Source: Pontiellaceae bacterium B1224
GTDB lineage: Bacteria; Verrucomicrobiota; Kiritimatiellia; Kiritimatiellales; Pontiellaceae
Direction: 5' to 3'
Length of the DNA stretch: 64,000 nucleotides
NCBI GenBank assembly: GCA_029432815.1
Contig: JAROBA010000003.1
Location: 124,001 to 188,000, forward strand
In this document: piece by piece, positions 34,170 through 43,202 of the stretch
How positions within the stretch are numbered: the stretch's first letter is position 1
Layout: every line of letters starts with the position of its first letter
Notes under the pieces: generated by a model
What the model saw: only the letters and a program-made list of their open reading frames with translations
What the model was told of the DNA's origin: nothing
Databases searched by the model: none
Program-made: the position numbers and the translations under genes

Positions 34170-35012
34170 TCAGTCCCGCTTCATCGTAAGCAGGGTAAAG
34201 CTGATCGTAACCTCAAGCTGATCCAGTTCCATGACGGATGCTTTTGCTTCTTCACCGGAACGCCAGAAAAGCGGGGTCATCCGAATGAGGTCGGCAATCT
34301 GTTCTTTGCAGAGCGTCTGTTTAAAGCTCAGGGATTCGCGGTTCGTTTCGATAAATTGCGGGGCGCATTTTTCGGCGGCCTGATCGGCCTTTTCTTTAAA
34401 GTCGCCCGAAGTAAATTGAAGCTGTTGTCGCAACTCAATTAAATGGTTGGGGCCTGGAACGCCGATGATCAGTGCACCGTCCGGTTTCAGGATGCGGCTG
34501 AACTCCTCGTTGTTGCGCGGAGCCAATATGCTGAGAATCACATCCATCGATGCATCCGCAATCGGAATGTCCCGCATGCCGTTGGCCACCAGCCACGTCG
34601 CTTTTTTGTGGCGTTTTGACGCTACCTGCACGGCTTTCTTTGAGATGTCGATGCCGCAGAAAAAACCGCTGTATTGATTGCTCAACGCTCCGAGCAGGTG
34701 GCCCTCGCCACAGCCTGAGTCCAAAATGGATACCTCGTCTTTTCCAAACATTGGGAAACGGGAAACTGCTTCAGTAAGCCCATCATACGCGCCGGAATCG
34801 AAAAACCGGCGCCGGGCCATCACCATCTCCGGATCATCGCCGGGCGTTTTGGATTTTCGCTGATGGCTCAACAGCAGGTTTACATAACCTTCTTTGGCGA
34901 CGTTAAACGGATGCCCGTTTTTGCATCCATACATCTTTTCCTGCGGCAATAAAGGTGCGCCGCAGACTGGGCAGAGAATAGGAGATGGGGCAGATATCTT
35001 CATAGGGGACAT
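34170..35012 (-). CDS. RlmA-like rRNA (guanine-N1) methyltransferase
   Basis: 280 residues. Class I SAM methyltransferase with an N-terminal zinc-binding knuckle (LCPVCGAPL ... YGCKNGHPFN), the hallmark of RlmA proteins that methylate G745/G748 of 23S rRNA. The SAM motif is ILDSGCGEGHLLG near residue 96, with GIDISKKAV as the acidic loop and SILAPRNNEEFSRILKPDGA as later motifs. The start may be the ATG at 35003 instead. A near-copy of the palindrome at 34742-34757 is read as PMFG. Confidence 0.85.
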   Translation of the reverse strand: MSPMKISAPSPILCPVCGAPLLPQEKMYGCKNGHPFNVAKEGYVNLLLSHQRKSKTPGDDPEMVMARRRFFDSGAYDGLTEAVSRFPMFGKDEVSILDSGCGEGHLLGALSNQYSGFFCGIDISKKAVQVASKRHKKATWLVANGMRDIPIADASMDVILSILAPRNNEEFSRILKPDGALIIGVPGPNHLIELRQQLQFTSGDFKEKADQAAEKCAPQFIETNRESLSFKQTLCKEQIADLIRMTPLFWRSGEEAKASVMELDQLEVTISFTLLTMKRD

Positions 35013-35019
35013 TATTTAC

Positions 35020-35074
35020 CACAGAGGCACTGAGTCACAGAGGATAGATTGTTTATATTCTCCGTGCCTCTGTG
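35020..35074. repeat. Inverted repeat CACAGAGGCACTGAG / CTCCGTGCCTCTGTG
   Basis: 15-bp arms with one mismatch at 35020-35034 and 35060-35074, extended by TACC ... GGTA ends at 35017 and 35093. It lies in the gap between two genes. Confidence 0.7.
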
Positions 35075-35100
35075 CTCTCCAGCGAAGCGGGTGGTAAAAA

Positions 35101-37719
35101 TCAGTTGGCGCTGATGATGCGGATGGCGTCCAGGCGCAGGCGGGCTTCGGACAGTTTGCGGTCGAGCTTGGTGATGGCTTTGCGAGCGTGCACGAGTTCT
35201 TCATCGCGAATGTTATCGTTGATCTCTTTTAGATATTCCAAACGTTGGAAATCCGTTCCCAGCGTTTCCCGCATAGATTGGCGTGCATCGGCAATGGCGG
35301 TTTCGGCCGACCGCTCCGCGAGCTCGCGGGTGGCTTCAATCATGGCCGGGATCATTTGTGTGCGAATCCCCTCATGCTCGAGCAGTCGCCACGGTTCGCC
35401 GTCTTTCAGATGGGTGGCCACGGTGTCGTCGACAGCAGTTCCGGTATGATCGACCGTAATGCTGATCGGGGTGGGCGGGAGGAAGCGGTCGGCATTGAGC
35501 GCCGGCGGTGCGATGGTTTCCAGCACATAGATGGCCTGGAGCTTCAGTGGCGCCTCCTGGGCCGGGTCGATGGCAATGGCGCAGCTACCGCGTTCGGAGC
35601 CGAGGATCACTTCATTGGCACCGGTCACCATCGGGTGGTCCCAGCTCATTAGAATATTATCCGGTCGGAGCAGGGCGTCGGCGCGATTGAAGGTGACCCG
35701 CAGTCCATCGGGCAGTAGCGGGAAAAGGTCATCGAACAGTTGGTCGGGTCGGATGTGAAAAGAGGTGGCGTCCAGCGGTTCGGCCCGTACTCCGTAATGG
35801 TCGAAGAGCTGCAGCAGATAGGTCTGCAGGTCAGCCGATTGTTCAATCTCTCTGATCTGTTCTGCCACCGCGTTTCCAATGTCTGGGCGGAAGGAGGAGA
35901 GTTCCAGCAGACGGTCGCGGCCCTCGGTAATCTGTTTGCGGAGCTTTTTATAGACCGTCTTGGTGTCGGTGATGACTTTATCGGTGACTTTATTTAACCG
36001 GGCATCAAAACGTTCCAGCATTTCATAACCGCCGATGACCGGTTCCTCAAAGGCATTGAGGCCTTCGTGCAACCAGCGCACAATATGTTGTTCGGGCGTT
36101 CCTTTCAGGTAGGGAACGTGGATGTGCACATCGCCGCGCTGGCCGATGCGGTCGAGCCGTCCGATCCGCTGCTCCAGCAGTTCAGGATCGCGCGGCAGAT
36201 CAATCAGTACCAGATGCGAGGCCATCTGGAAGTTGCGGCCTTCGCCGCCCATTTCGGAAACGACCATCACGCGGGCGCCCTCGGGTTCGGTGAACCAGGC
36301 GGCCTGCCGGTCGCATTGGACCAACGGCATCTGTTCGTGGAAATGGGCCACATCCACTCTCGATTGACTTTTTATGGTCTCAACAATTGCCGCAACTTCG
36401 GTACGCGTGCGGCCGATCACCAGCACTTTCTCATTCGGATGACCGATCAGGAAATTAAGCAGCCACTTCAAACGCGGGTCGTCCGGGCCTAACAATGCCG
36501 CACCTTCGGGAAGGTCAAGCGGTATGGGGTCGGCGTGGCGCTTGGGAAATCCGGTCATGCATCGGCGGGTGTTGCGGAAAATAACTCGGCCGGGCCCGTG
36601 GCGATCCAGTGCATCAGCCAGTTCAAATTTATCCATCGAGTCGAGTTGCGGTTCAAGCTCAGCTGCGACGGCTGCATAGCCATCGTGCTCTTCCTTGTAG
36701 CTTTCGAAGTTATAATACCGCTGCGGGTCGAGCAGGCGCAGGCGGGCAAAGTGGCTTTCGAGCCCCATCTGTTCCGGGCTGGCCGTGAGCAGCAGAAGGC
36801 GCGGCGTGTTTTCGGCAATATTTTCCACCACATCGTATTCGGGGCTGGTTTGTTCCGGCGACCAGTGGAGATGGTGGGCTTCGTCGACAATAAGGAGGTC
36901 CCATTTGCAGGCGGCCGCCTGTTCAGCGCGCATGGGATTTTCTGTGAGGAACTCGACGCTCGTCAGTACCAGCTGGTCGTCGAGAAACGGATTTGCGTCG
37001 GGCGCGCCGGCTTCGATGCTCAGGCAGCGCTCTTCATCGTAGATACTGAACGAGAGGTTAAACCGGCGCAGCAGTTCGACGAACCATTGGTGAACCAGGG
37101 CGTGAGGGACCAGAATGAGGACTCGCTGAACCATACCGCAGACCATGAGCCGATGAAGAATGAGACAGGCTTCAATCGTTTTTCCCAATCCCACTTCGTC
37201 GGCGAGCAGCACGCGCGGCAGGGGACGGTTACTGACTTCCTGCGCGATGTACAGCTGGTGCGGTAGCAGGTCAACACGTCCGCCGAGCAGGCCGCGTACC
37301 GGCAGACGGCCATAGCGGTGGCGCGCATTCAGTGCGTCAAGACGCAGATCGAACAGTGCGTTGGCGTCCACATGCCCGCCCAGAAGGCGGGTTTCCGGGC
37401 GGTCAAAGCTGGAGAGATCGCTGAGATCGGTTTCAATAAGCCGCGCGCCATCGGAAGCCACATAGGTTAGCAGGCCTGAGGTCTCGTCCTCATCGACGGT
37501 TTCAACGATCAGGCGATCGCCGTTCTGCGATGCAATTTCATCGCCCGCCGCAAATCGTACGCGTTTCAGCGGGGCGTTATTGATCGCATAGTGTCGTGTT
37601 TCGTCAGCGGCGTGATAGAGCACGGCCACGGTGCGGGTTCTCACATCGATGACCAGCCCCATGCCAAGTTCAGGTTCAGTTTCGCTAATCCAGCGTTGTC
37701 CGGGAAAGTAAATATTCAT
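35101..37719 (-). CDS. rapA: RNA polymerase-associated SWI2/SNF2 protein RapA
   Basis: About 872 residues. RapA binds core RNA polymerase and uses ATP to recycle it after stalling. The start MNIYFPGQRWISETEPELGM at 37719 matches the family's N-terminal Tudor-like region. Helicase motifs: LADEVGLGKTIEACLILH (motif I), VDEAHHLHW (DEAH form), LLTASPEQMGLESHF (III), and the C-terminal RecA lobe ending with EQRIGRLDRIGQRGDVHIH (VI). The family's RNA polymerase-binding domains follow. One perfectly palindromic copy TTCCAAACGTTGGAA (35236-35250) encodes FQRLE near the C-terminus. Confidence 0.93.
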   Translation of the reverse strand: MNIYFPGQRWISETEPELGMGLVIDVRTRTVAVLYHAADETRHYAINNAPLKRVRFAAGDEIASQNGDRLIVETVDEDETSGLLTYVASDGARLIETDLSDLSSFDRPETRLLGGHVDANALFDLRLDALNARHRYGRLPVRGLLGGRVDLLPHQLYIAQEVSNRPLPRVLLADEVGLGKTIEACLILHRLMVCGMVQRVLILVPHALVHQWFVELLRRFNLSFSIYDEERCLSIEAGAPDANPFLDDQLVLTSVEFLTENPMRAEQAAACKWDLLIVDEAHHLHWSPEQTSPEYDVVENIAENTPRLLLLTASPEQMGLESHFARLRLLDPQRYYNFESYKEEHDGYAAVAAELEPQLDSMDKFELADALDRHGPGRVIFRNTRRCMTGFPKRHADPIPLDLPEGAALLGPDDPRLKWLLNFLIGHPNEKVLVIGRTRTEVAAIVETIKSQSRVDVAHFHEQMPLVQCDRQAAWFTEPEGARVMVVSEMGGEGRNFQMASHLVLIDLPRDPELLEQRIGRLDRIGQRGDVHIHVPYLKGTPEQHIVRWLHEGLNAFEEPVIGGYEMLERFDARLNKVTDKVITDTKTVYKKLRKQITEGRDRLLELSSFRPDIGNAVAEQIREIEQSADLQTYLLQLFDHYGVRAEPLDATSFHIRPDQLFDDLFPLLPDGLRVTFNRADALLRPDNILMSWDHPMVTGANEVILGSERGSCAIAIDPAQEAPLKLQAIYVLETIAPPALNADRFLPPTPISITVDHTGTAVDDTVATHLKDGEPWRLLEHEGIRTQMIPAMIEATRELAERSAETAIADARQSMRETLGTDFQRLEYLKEINDNIRDEELVHARKAITKLDRKLSEARLRLDAIRIISAN
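35236..35250. repeat. Palindrome TTCCAAACGTTGGAA
   Basis: In rapA; F-Q-R-L-E. Confidence 0.9.
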
Positions 37720-37961
37720 AGGAGGGCGGAGACTACGGGATTGGCACAACCGTGCAAGTCAAAGAAGGGATCTAAACGGTGGCATTGCCAATGTTTGGAA
37801 GAAAACAGTACGCTTCGGATATTTACCAAGGGTTGGAAAAAAGAAAGCGGTGCAAGGAAAAGAGGAGGGAAACCTTGCACCGCCTATATGATCCCGCGGG
37901 AACATATATACCCACACGACGAAGCTCGTACGGGGTTGTGGACATATTTATGGATATTTTT

Positions 37962-38699
37962 TTATTCCGTATCCTGCGCTTCGCGTTGTCTCCGGTTTTG
38001 ACGCTGCTGGCGCATCATCTTGCGGGCATTTGCACGTTCTGTTTCTGAAATCTGGCCATCACCGTCTTTATCAAAACGTTTGAGTATCTTCTCGCGCTGT
38101 TCCGCAGTCACGTTCGGCCGGTTGTTTTCATCACGGCTAAGCCTTCGTTCCTGTCTCTGCTGCAGATTTGGCTGCTGTTGGTTTTGATTCTGGAACTGCT
38201 GACGCCGTTGCATTGCCTGCTGGCGCTGCCGTGGCGACCATTGCGGCTGATTTTGATTCTGTCCGGCCTGGATCCGGGCCTGTCGGCGGTTCAGTTGCTG
38301 CGGGGCCTGAGCCTGTAACTGCCGGCGTTGCTGTGGCCGTTGTTCCTGAACCTGTGCATTTTTCCGGCGCTGCTGGCGTTGCGGATTAAATTGGGGCATC
38401 CACTGTGGCGGGCCTTGCTCCCGCTGTGCCTGCATTCGACCATTTCTGCGGTTCAGTTGCTGCGCGGTCTGATTGCGGAACTGTCGGCGCTGCTGTGGCC
38501 GTTGTCGCTGAACCTGTGCATTTCTACGGCGCTGCTGCTGTTGGTTCTGAGGCGACCATCCGTAATTCGGGTATTGATTGATGTGGTTACCAGATCGTCG
38601 GCCTTCTTGCTGTTCGGTCTGTTGCCGCTGTGCTTCGGCGAATAGGGTTCCGGCAAACACGGTTGCCACGATGACTGCTGTTTTAATTCCTGATTTCAT
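37962..38699 (-). CDS. Exported Gln/Arg-rich repeat protein with C-terminal EF-hand
   Basis: 245 residues from the ATG at 38699, which has GGAGG at good spacing. A signal peptide (MKSGIKTAVIVATVFAGTLFAEA) is followed by about 170 residues dominated by Q, R and N. Within these a unit of about 50 residues is repeated: QQQRRRNAQVQRQRPQQRRQ ... QQLNRRNGRMQAQ and QQRRKNAQVQEQRPQQRRQ ... QQLNRRQARIQAG, each preceded by W-x-P-Q. The C-terminus has one EF-hand, FDKDGDGQISETE. I know no named family. A very basic, disordered, calcium-binding envelope protein is the most that can be said. Confidence 0.7.
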   Translation of the reverse strand: MKSGIKTAVIVATVFAGTLFAEAQRQQTEQQEGRRSGNHINQYPNYGWSPQNQQQQRRRNAQVQRQRPQQRRQFRNQTAQQLNRRNGRMQAQREQGPPQWMPQFNPQRQQRRKNAQVQEQRPQQRRQLQAQAPQQLNRRQARIQAGQNQNQPQWSPRQRQQAMQRRQQFQNQNQQQPNLQQRQERRLSRDENNRPNVTAEQREKILKRFDKDGDGQISETERANARKMMRQQRQNRRQREAQDTE

Positions 38700-38762
38700 T
38701 TTCTGCCTCCGTCTAATTGCTTCCCCTGTACGCATGTATAACGAAGCCGAACATAAAATATT

Positions 38763-38777
38763 TTCCAATGGCTGGAA
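38763..38777. repeat. Palindrome TTCCAATGGCTGGAA
   Basis: Intergenic between the Q/R-rich protein gene and the small membrane protein gene. Confidence 0.9.
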
Positions 38778-38814
38778 AAAAACGGCATGAGCATGCCGTT
38801 TGAGGTCAGTGTTC

Positions 38815-39189
38815 TTAATCGGAAAAGGTATGATGCCAGATAGAGGTTCCGTTGATGAGGAAGTCAATCTGGTCGGAGGCTTTACTCCACTGAAGATCGG
38901 GTTGATGCAGTTCCGGCGGTGTGTTGGTGTAGACCGGCAGGTAGAGTAGCTTGACCCAGGGTTTTTTATCGTTTTTCTGGTAATAGACTTCGTAGGAAGG
39001 TTGGTTGTCGAAATAGAAAAAAGTCCTGAGCCGAGCGGTTTTTGAACCATCCGGGGATATGATCCGAACTGTTTCATTGCTCGGTGGGGTCAGAATTCTG
39101 TAGGCAATGAAAATGACGAATAAAGCAAAAGCAATCTGCCCGAGCTTGGAGGCATTGAATAAGGTACGCTTTTTGTAGGTCTGTTTCAT
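38815..39189 (-). CDS. Unrecognised single-pass membrane protein
   Basis: About 124 residues from the ATG at 39189. A basic N-terminus ([15 protein letters not shown]) precedes one membrane helix ([17 protein letters not shown]). The rest is an extracytoplasmic beta-rich domain ([20 protein letters not shown]). No family recognised. A longer start at 39258 is possible but less typical. An exact palindrome sits just beyond its stop at 38763-38777. Confidence 0.55.
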   Translation of the reverse strand: MKQTYKKRTLFNASKLGQIAFALFVIFIAYRILTPPSNETVRIISPDGSKTARLRTFFYFDNQPSYEVYYQKNDKKPWVKLLYLPVYTNTPPELHQPDLQWSKASDQIDFLINGTSIWHHTFSD

Positions 39190-39315
39190 GGGAAAGAATA
39201 TCGGATATCGCACAGGGAATGTCGAACCTGGAAACGGCGCCAGGTCGGATTCGGGCAATTAGAACATCTTTCGTCTTTGCGTCTTCGTCTCTTTGCAGTC
39301 ATAACTAGGCCTCTT

Positions 39316-40047
39316 ATGGAAAAACAACGAATATCAAAACTGATGGCGGGCCGTGGCATGTGCTCGCGGCGCGAGGCGGATCGCTATATTGAGCGGGGGC
39401 TTGTTCTTGTCGACGGCGAGGTGGTTTCGGAGCTGGGCACGAAGGTGGCTCCCGATGCAAAAATCGAACTGGCCGAGGCGGGTCGGAAGCGACAGGAGCA
39501 ACAGGCCACTTTCCTGATTAATAAACCGATCGGCTATGTTTCCGCGCAGCCGGAAGACGGGCATCGCCCGGCCTCTGATCTGCTGGATCGACCGAATCAG
39601 TGGAGCGAGGATCGATCGCAGCGCAAGTTTCATCATGGTCAGTTGCGGGGTTTGGCTCCGGCCGGGCGGCTGGATATCGACTCTGTCGGCTTGCTCGTAC
39701 TCACGCAGGATGGCCGTGTGGCCCGGCGAATTATCGGTGAAGATTCTGACGTGGATAAAGAATACCTGGTGCGTGTGGAAGGCGATCTTTCAGACGAAGG
39801 GTTGAAGTTGCTCAACCATGGACTGGAACTCGATGGCAAACCGCTTAAGCCTGCCAAGGTTACCTGGCAGAATGCAGATCAGCTGCGCTTCGTTCTGCGC
39901 GAAGGCAAGAAACGCCAGATTCGCCGGATGGTTGAGCTCGTCGGTCTCAAGGTTGTTGGCCTCAAACGCATCCGTATTGGCAAGGTCGTTCTCGGCAACC
40001 TGCCCGAAGGTCAATGGCGCTACCTCGGGGATCACGAGACGTTTTAG
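39316..40047 (+). CDS. 23S rRNA pseudouridine synthase (RluF/RluB type)
   Basis: 243 residues. An N-terminal S4 RNA-binding domain ([20 protein letters not shown]) is followed by the RsuA/RluB-type catalytic domain, with [21 protein letters not shown] carrying the catalytic aspartate and [16 protein letters not shown] the family's C-terminal motif. It isomerises one or more uridines of 23S rRNA; the length and [11 protein letters not shown] motif favour RluF over RluB, but the target site is uncertain. The ATG at 39316 is the first good start. Confidence 0.88.
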   Translation: MEKQRISKLMAGRGMCSRREADRYIERGLVLVDGEVVSELGTKVAPDAKIELAEAGRKRQEQQATFLINKPIGYVSAQPEDGHRPASDLLDRPNQWSEDRSQRKFHHGQLRGLAPAGRLDIDSVGLLVLTQDGRVARRIIGEDSDVDKEYLVRVEGDLSDEGLKLLNHGLELDGKPLKPAKVTWQNADQLRFVLREGKKRQIRRMVELVGLKVVGLKRIRIGKVVLGNLPEGQWRYLGDHETF

Positions 40048-40114
40048 CAAAATGATTTTCACCTGAACGGTTTTAATTATTTTGCTCTAAATCATTTTGC
40101 CCTAGGTTTTTTGC

Positions 40115-41560
40115 ATGGCCATCGAACTACGAAACATGACTGAGGGTTTTGCCGATTTTCTGCACGATGAATCGCGCCGGGAAGGGCATGCTGAAAAGAT
40201 CTGTTTTCCAACCTCAGGAAACGACGTTTTCCAGGCATTGGAAATGGCACGTCAGTACAACTGGCCGGTCACGGTGCAGGGCGGGCGTACGGGAATTACC
40301 GGCGGTTGTGTTTCTGACGGCGGTCTGATTGTTAATCTCTCGCGCATGAATGCGATTGGAGAGATTGCAGACGGGCAAATGACGGTTCAACCGGGGGTTC
40401 TGCTGGCTGATGTTCGCGCAAAGCTTCAAGGCTCCGGCCTTTTCTTTCCGTCCGACCTCACGGAGACCAGTGCGTCGATCGGCGGGATGGTGGCGAATAA
40501 TGCATCTGGAGCGCGATCGTTTAAATACGGTGCGGTTCGGAACTGGATCCAATCATTGGAAGTGCTCCTCCCTCATGGTGAAGCCGTTAGATTGGAACGT
40601 GGGGTCCAGAAAGCTGAGGGGCTTTATTTCAGGATTGGGTCAATCGAGGGCGAACTTCCAAGCCTTGGAATCCCGGACGGTGTGAAAACTGCGGCCGGAT
40701 ATTTTGTGGAGCCGGATATGGATCTGGTCGATATGCTTGTCGGGGCTGAGGGGACGTTGGGCGTGGTGACGGAGGTTACGCTCAAGCTGCTGCCGGAACC
40801 GGAACAGATGAACGGGCTGACGGCGTTCTTTCTTTCCGAAGCGCAGGCACTTGAATTTGTGCGTTTTTTGCGCGATGGGTTTGATCCCGTTGCAATTGAG
40901 TTTTTCGACTTCCAATCATTGGAACTTTTGCGGCGTATGAAGAAGGGCGTCGCAGCCTTTGCTGACCTGCCAGCGTTGAATCCGGAGTTTCATACGGCCC
41001 TCTATTTTGAGTTTGATTCCGAGGTTCCGGATGACGTTGTTTCAAGATGCGACGATGCGATTGACTGCTGGCTCTCGGAAGGAGAGGCTGAAATTGCGAT
41101 GTTGAAAAACTTCCGGCACGCCATTCCTGAATCGGTAAACATGTTGATCGGGCAACGCAGGAAACTAATTCCGGAGCTGACTAAGCTCGGCACCGATATG
41201 TCGGTGCCGGATGAGCGGTTGGAAGCGATGATGCAGATGTATCATGAAGGTTTGGCTGAAGCGGGACTGGAATATGTGATCTTTGGTCACATCGGTAATA
41301 ATCACGTTCATGTGAATATCATACCCCGCTCGATGGAGGAATATAATCAGGGCCGGGCACTCTATCTGAAATGGGCCGAACAGGTGGTGGCTTGGGGCGG
41401 TTCGGTTTCTGCGGAACATGGCATCGGGAAAAATAAAACAGATTTCCTGAAGCTGATGCTTGGCGGAGAAAAGCTTAAGGCCATGCAAAGCGTAAAAAAG
41501 CTCTTTGATCCAGAGAACCGGTTGAACCCCGGCAATCTATTTCCCGATGTGGATGCGTGA
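40115..41560 (+). CDS. FAD-linked oxidoreductase, D-lactate/glycolate dehydrogenase type (GlcD family)
   Basis: 481 residues. FAD-binding PCMH domain first (VQGGRTGITGGCVSDGGLIV, SASIGGMVANNASGARSFKYG), then a FAD-oxidase C-terminal domain with FGHIGNNHVHVNII and SAEHGIGKNKTDFLKL, which hold the metal and substrate residues. Such enzymes oxidise D-2-hydroxy acids such as D-lactate or glycolate and pass electrons to the chain. No iron-sulphur domain is fused. Three exact palindromes (40229, 40656, 40910) and two near ones lie within the gene. Confidence 0.87.
   Translation: MAIELRNMTEGFADFLHDESRREGHAEKICFPTSGNDVFQALEMARQYNWPVTVQGGRTGITGGCVSDGGLIVNLSRMNAIGEIADGQMTVQPGVLLADVRAKLQGSGLFFPSDLTETSASIGGMVANNASGARSFKYGAVRNWIQSLEVLLPHGEAVRLERGVQKAEGLYFRIGSIEGELPSLGIPDGVKTAAGYFVEPDMDLVDMLVGAEGTLGVVTEVTLKLLPEPEQMNGLTAFFLSEAQALEFVRFLRDGFDPVAIEFFDFQSLELLRRMKKGVAAFADLPALNPEFHTALYFEFDSEVPDDVVSRCDDAIDCWLSEGEAEIAMLKNFRHAIPESVNMLIGQRRKLIPELTKLGTDMSVPDERLEAMMQMYHEGLAEAGLEYVIFGHIGNNHVHVNIIPRSMEEYNQGRALYLKWAEQVVAWGGSVSAEHGIGKNKTDFLKLMLGGEKLKAMQSVKKLFDPENRLNPGNLFPDVDA
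40229..40243. repeat. Palindrome TTCCAGGCATTGGAA
   Basis: In the GlcD-like gene; F-Q-A-L-E. Confidence 0.9.
40656..40670. repeat. Palindrome TTCCAAGCCTTGGAA
   Basis: In the GlcD-like gene; P-S-L-G. Confidence 0.9.
40910..40924. repeat. Palindrome TTCCAATCATTGGAA
   Basis: In the GlcD-like gene; F-Q-S-L-E. Confidence 0.9.
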
Positions 41561-41612
41561 AGCAATTCACTGCAGGGCGATGATTGGATTAATCCCAGTC
41601 ATAGCCGTCCCC

Positions 41613-42128
41613 TTAATCTGCCGGCGCATCCGGGTTCTGCTGGGCCTGTTTTTTCCGATCTTTGGAAGCCTGGCGCAGGTTCTGGAAAAACTCCTGCATC
41701 ACAAAGCGGCACTCACCTTCCATCAGGCCTGCTTCCGTTTCGACGGCATGGTTGAGATCCGCTTCGTTTAGAATATTGAATTTCGAGACGGCTCCGCCGC
41801 GGACAGGATCGGTCATGCCCCAGATCACTTTTTTCATGCGGGAAAGTACGAGGGCTCCGGCGCACATGGGGCAGGGCTCTTTGGTGACATACATGACGGC
41901 GTTGTTCAGTCTCCAGTTGCCCACGGCCTGTGTGGCCTGTGTGATGGCGAGTACTTCGGCGTGGGCGGTGGGATCGTTGAGGGTTTCGGTCTGGTTGTGC
42001 GCTTTGCCGATGACTTCGCCGTTCAGCACAATGACGGCGCCGCAGGGAACTTCGCCTTCTGCCGCGGCCTGCTCTGCTTCGCGCAGTGCCATGCGCATGA
42101 AAATAATGTCGTCTGAAAAGTTGTCCAT
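41613..42128 (-). CDS. tadA: tRNA-specific adenosine deaminase
   Basis: About 171 residues from the ATG at 42128; a GTG at 42140 is in frame and would overlap the upstream gene. Zinc deaminase that makes inosine at the wobble position of tRNA-Arg(ACG). The signature residues are present: HAEVLAI (zinc His and proton-shuttling Glu) and EPCPMCAGALVLSR (two zinc cysteines). Guanine deaminases are related, but the TadA-type N-terminus (MRMALREAEQAAAEGEVPCGAVIV) fits best. The same transcript as the lipid kinase gene is likely. Confidence 0.88.
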   Translation of the reverse strand: MDNFSDDIIFMRMALREAEQAAAEGEVPCGAVIVLNGEVIGKAHNQTETLNDPTAHAEVLAITQATQAVGNWRLNNAVMYVTKEPCPMCAGALVLSRMKKVIWGMTDPVRGGAVSKFNILNEADLNHAVETEAGLMEGECRFVMQEFFQNLRQASKDRKKQAQQNPDAPAD

Positions 42129-42136
42129 AGGACGTA

Positions 42137-43024
42137 TCACTCTACTGTTTTCGGGATGATGACGTTGAGCGCATTCGGCAGCACCTCAATATTGATTTCC
42201 TTGTCGGTCTTGTAGATTTCACCGTCGATTTGGATCGGGGAATCGCTGGTGCGCCGCACGGTCATTTTTTTGAAATGCCGATTGGTGACCAACGGATGGT
42301 GATGGAAGGTTTTTTCAATGAATCGATGTACCTGAGCAAGCACCATGGGCATGTCATTTTTTTCGATGGCGACCAGTTCCAGGTCGCCGCTGTCGGCTTT
42401 GGCATCGGGTGCCACCAGAAAATCGCTACCGAACTGGGACAGGTTGGCGACGGTGAAAATGAGCGGATGTTTAAAATCAAGGCGTTCACCATCGATTTCA
42501 ACATGGAAGGGTTCCGCTTTGTATTCCAGCAGCTGCTGCGCACCGGCGAGAACATAGGGGACCAGTCCGCGGAACGGATATTTCTCGAAGGTTTCAACCA
42601 ACGCCCCGTCCCAGGCCATACTGCAGGTTACAAAAAACAGTCGTTCGTTGGCCTTACCGACATCGATGGGAATGGTGCAGCCGTTGAGCAACGCTTCTGC
42701 GGCGGCTGCGGGCTGCAATGGAATTTTGAAGTGCCGCGCAAATCCGTTTCCACTGCCGGCGGGCAGTACGCCGAGGCTGACGTCGGTGCCGACGAGCGCT
42801 CCGCCAATGGTGTTGACCATACCGTCGCCCCCGACGACCAGCACAATGTCGATCCCGTATTCGATGGCGCGCTTGACCTTGGCCACGCCGTCGGCTGCGG
42901 ATTGACTGAACTGGAAGAAAATGTCGTGGTCGTCGTTATCCCAGGCTTCCTGAACCGCAGTAATATAGCGGTAAGGGCCTCCCATTCCTGACTTTGGATT
43001 AATCAATACGAGAACTTTTTTCAT
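42137..43024 (-). CDS. Diacylglycerol/sphingosine-kinase-family lipid kinase (YegS-like)
   Basis: 295 residues. The start VLVLINPKSGMGG and the nucleotide loop LVVGGDGMVNTIGGAL, followed by LGVLPAGSGNGFARHF, are the DAGK catalytic signature. A C-terminal beta-sandwich domain follows and ends with PIQIDGEIYKTDKEINIEV. It would phosphorylate a lipid such as diacylglycerol at the membrane. The stop lies 9 nt ahead of the tadA ATG. Confidence 0.9.
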   Translation of the reverse strand: MKKVLVLINPKSGMGGPYRYITAVQEAWDNDDHDIFFQFSQSAADGVAKVKRAIEYGIDIVLVVGGDGMVNTIGGALVGTDVSLGVLPAGSGNGFARHFKIPLQPAAAAEALLNGCTIPIDVGKANERLFFVTCSMAWDGALVETFEKYPFRGLVPYVLAGAQQLLEYKAEPFHVEIDGERLDFKHPLIFTVANLSQFGSDFLVAPDAKADSGDLELVAIEKNDMPMVLAQVHRFIEKTFHHHPLVTNRHFKKMTVRRTSDSPIQIDGEIYKTDKEINIEVLPNALNVIIPKTVE

Positions 43025-43202
43025 GGGATCTTTCTGTTTGCCAGTCTTCGGAAAAGTTGTAGCACAAGGTGGCGGCTTTGTGAACTGTTGGATGACGTAA
43101 TAATCGATCTGTAAAATGAAATTTCAGGATTAAGGCGATTTTTTATATTTCCGGTGTCCGGGTTTTAATAGCTTGTGCGTCTTATACCTTTTTAAGGAAG
43201 CT

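Noticed and set aside
37786-37840. Two further palindrome copies upstream of rapA (GCCAATGTTTGGAA and ACCAAGGGTTGGAA)
   Set aside because: Each has lost part of the left half-site, so I did not count them as exact copies; they may be decayed ones.
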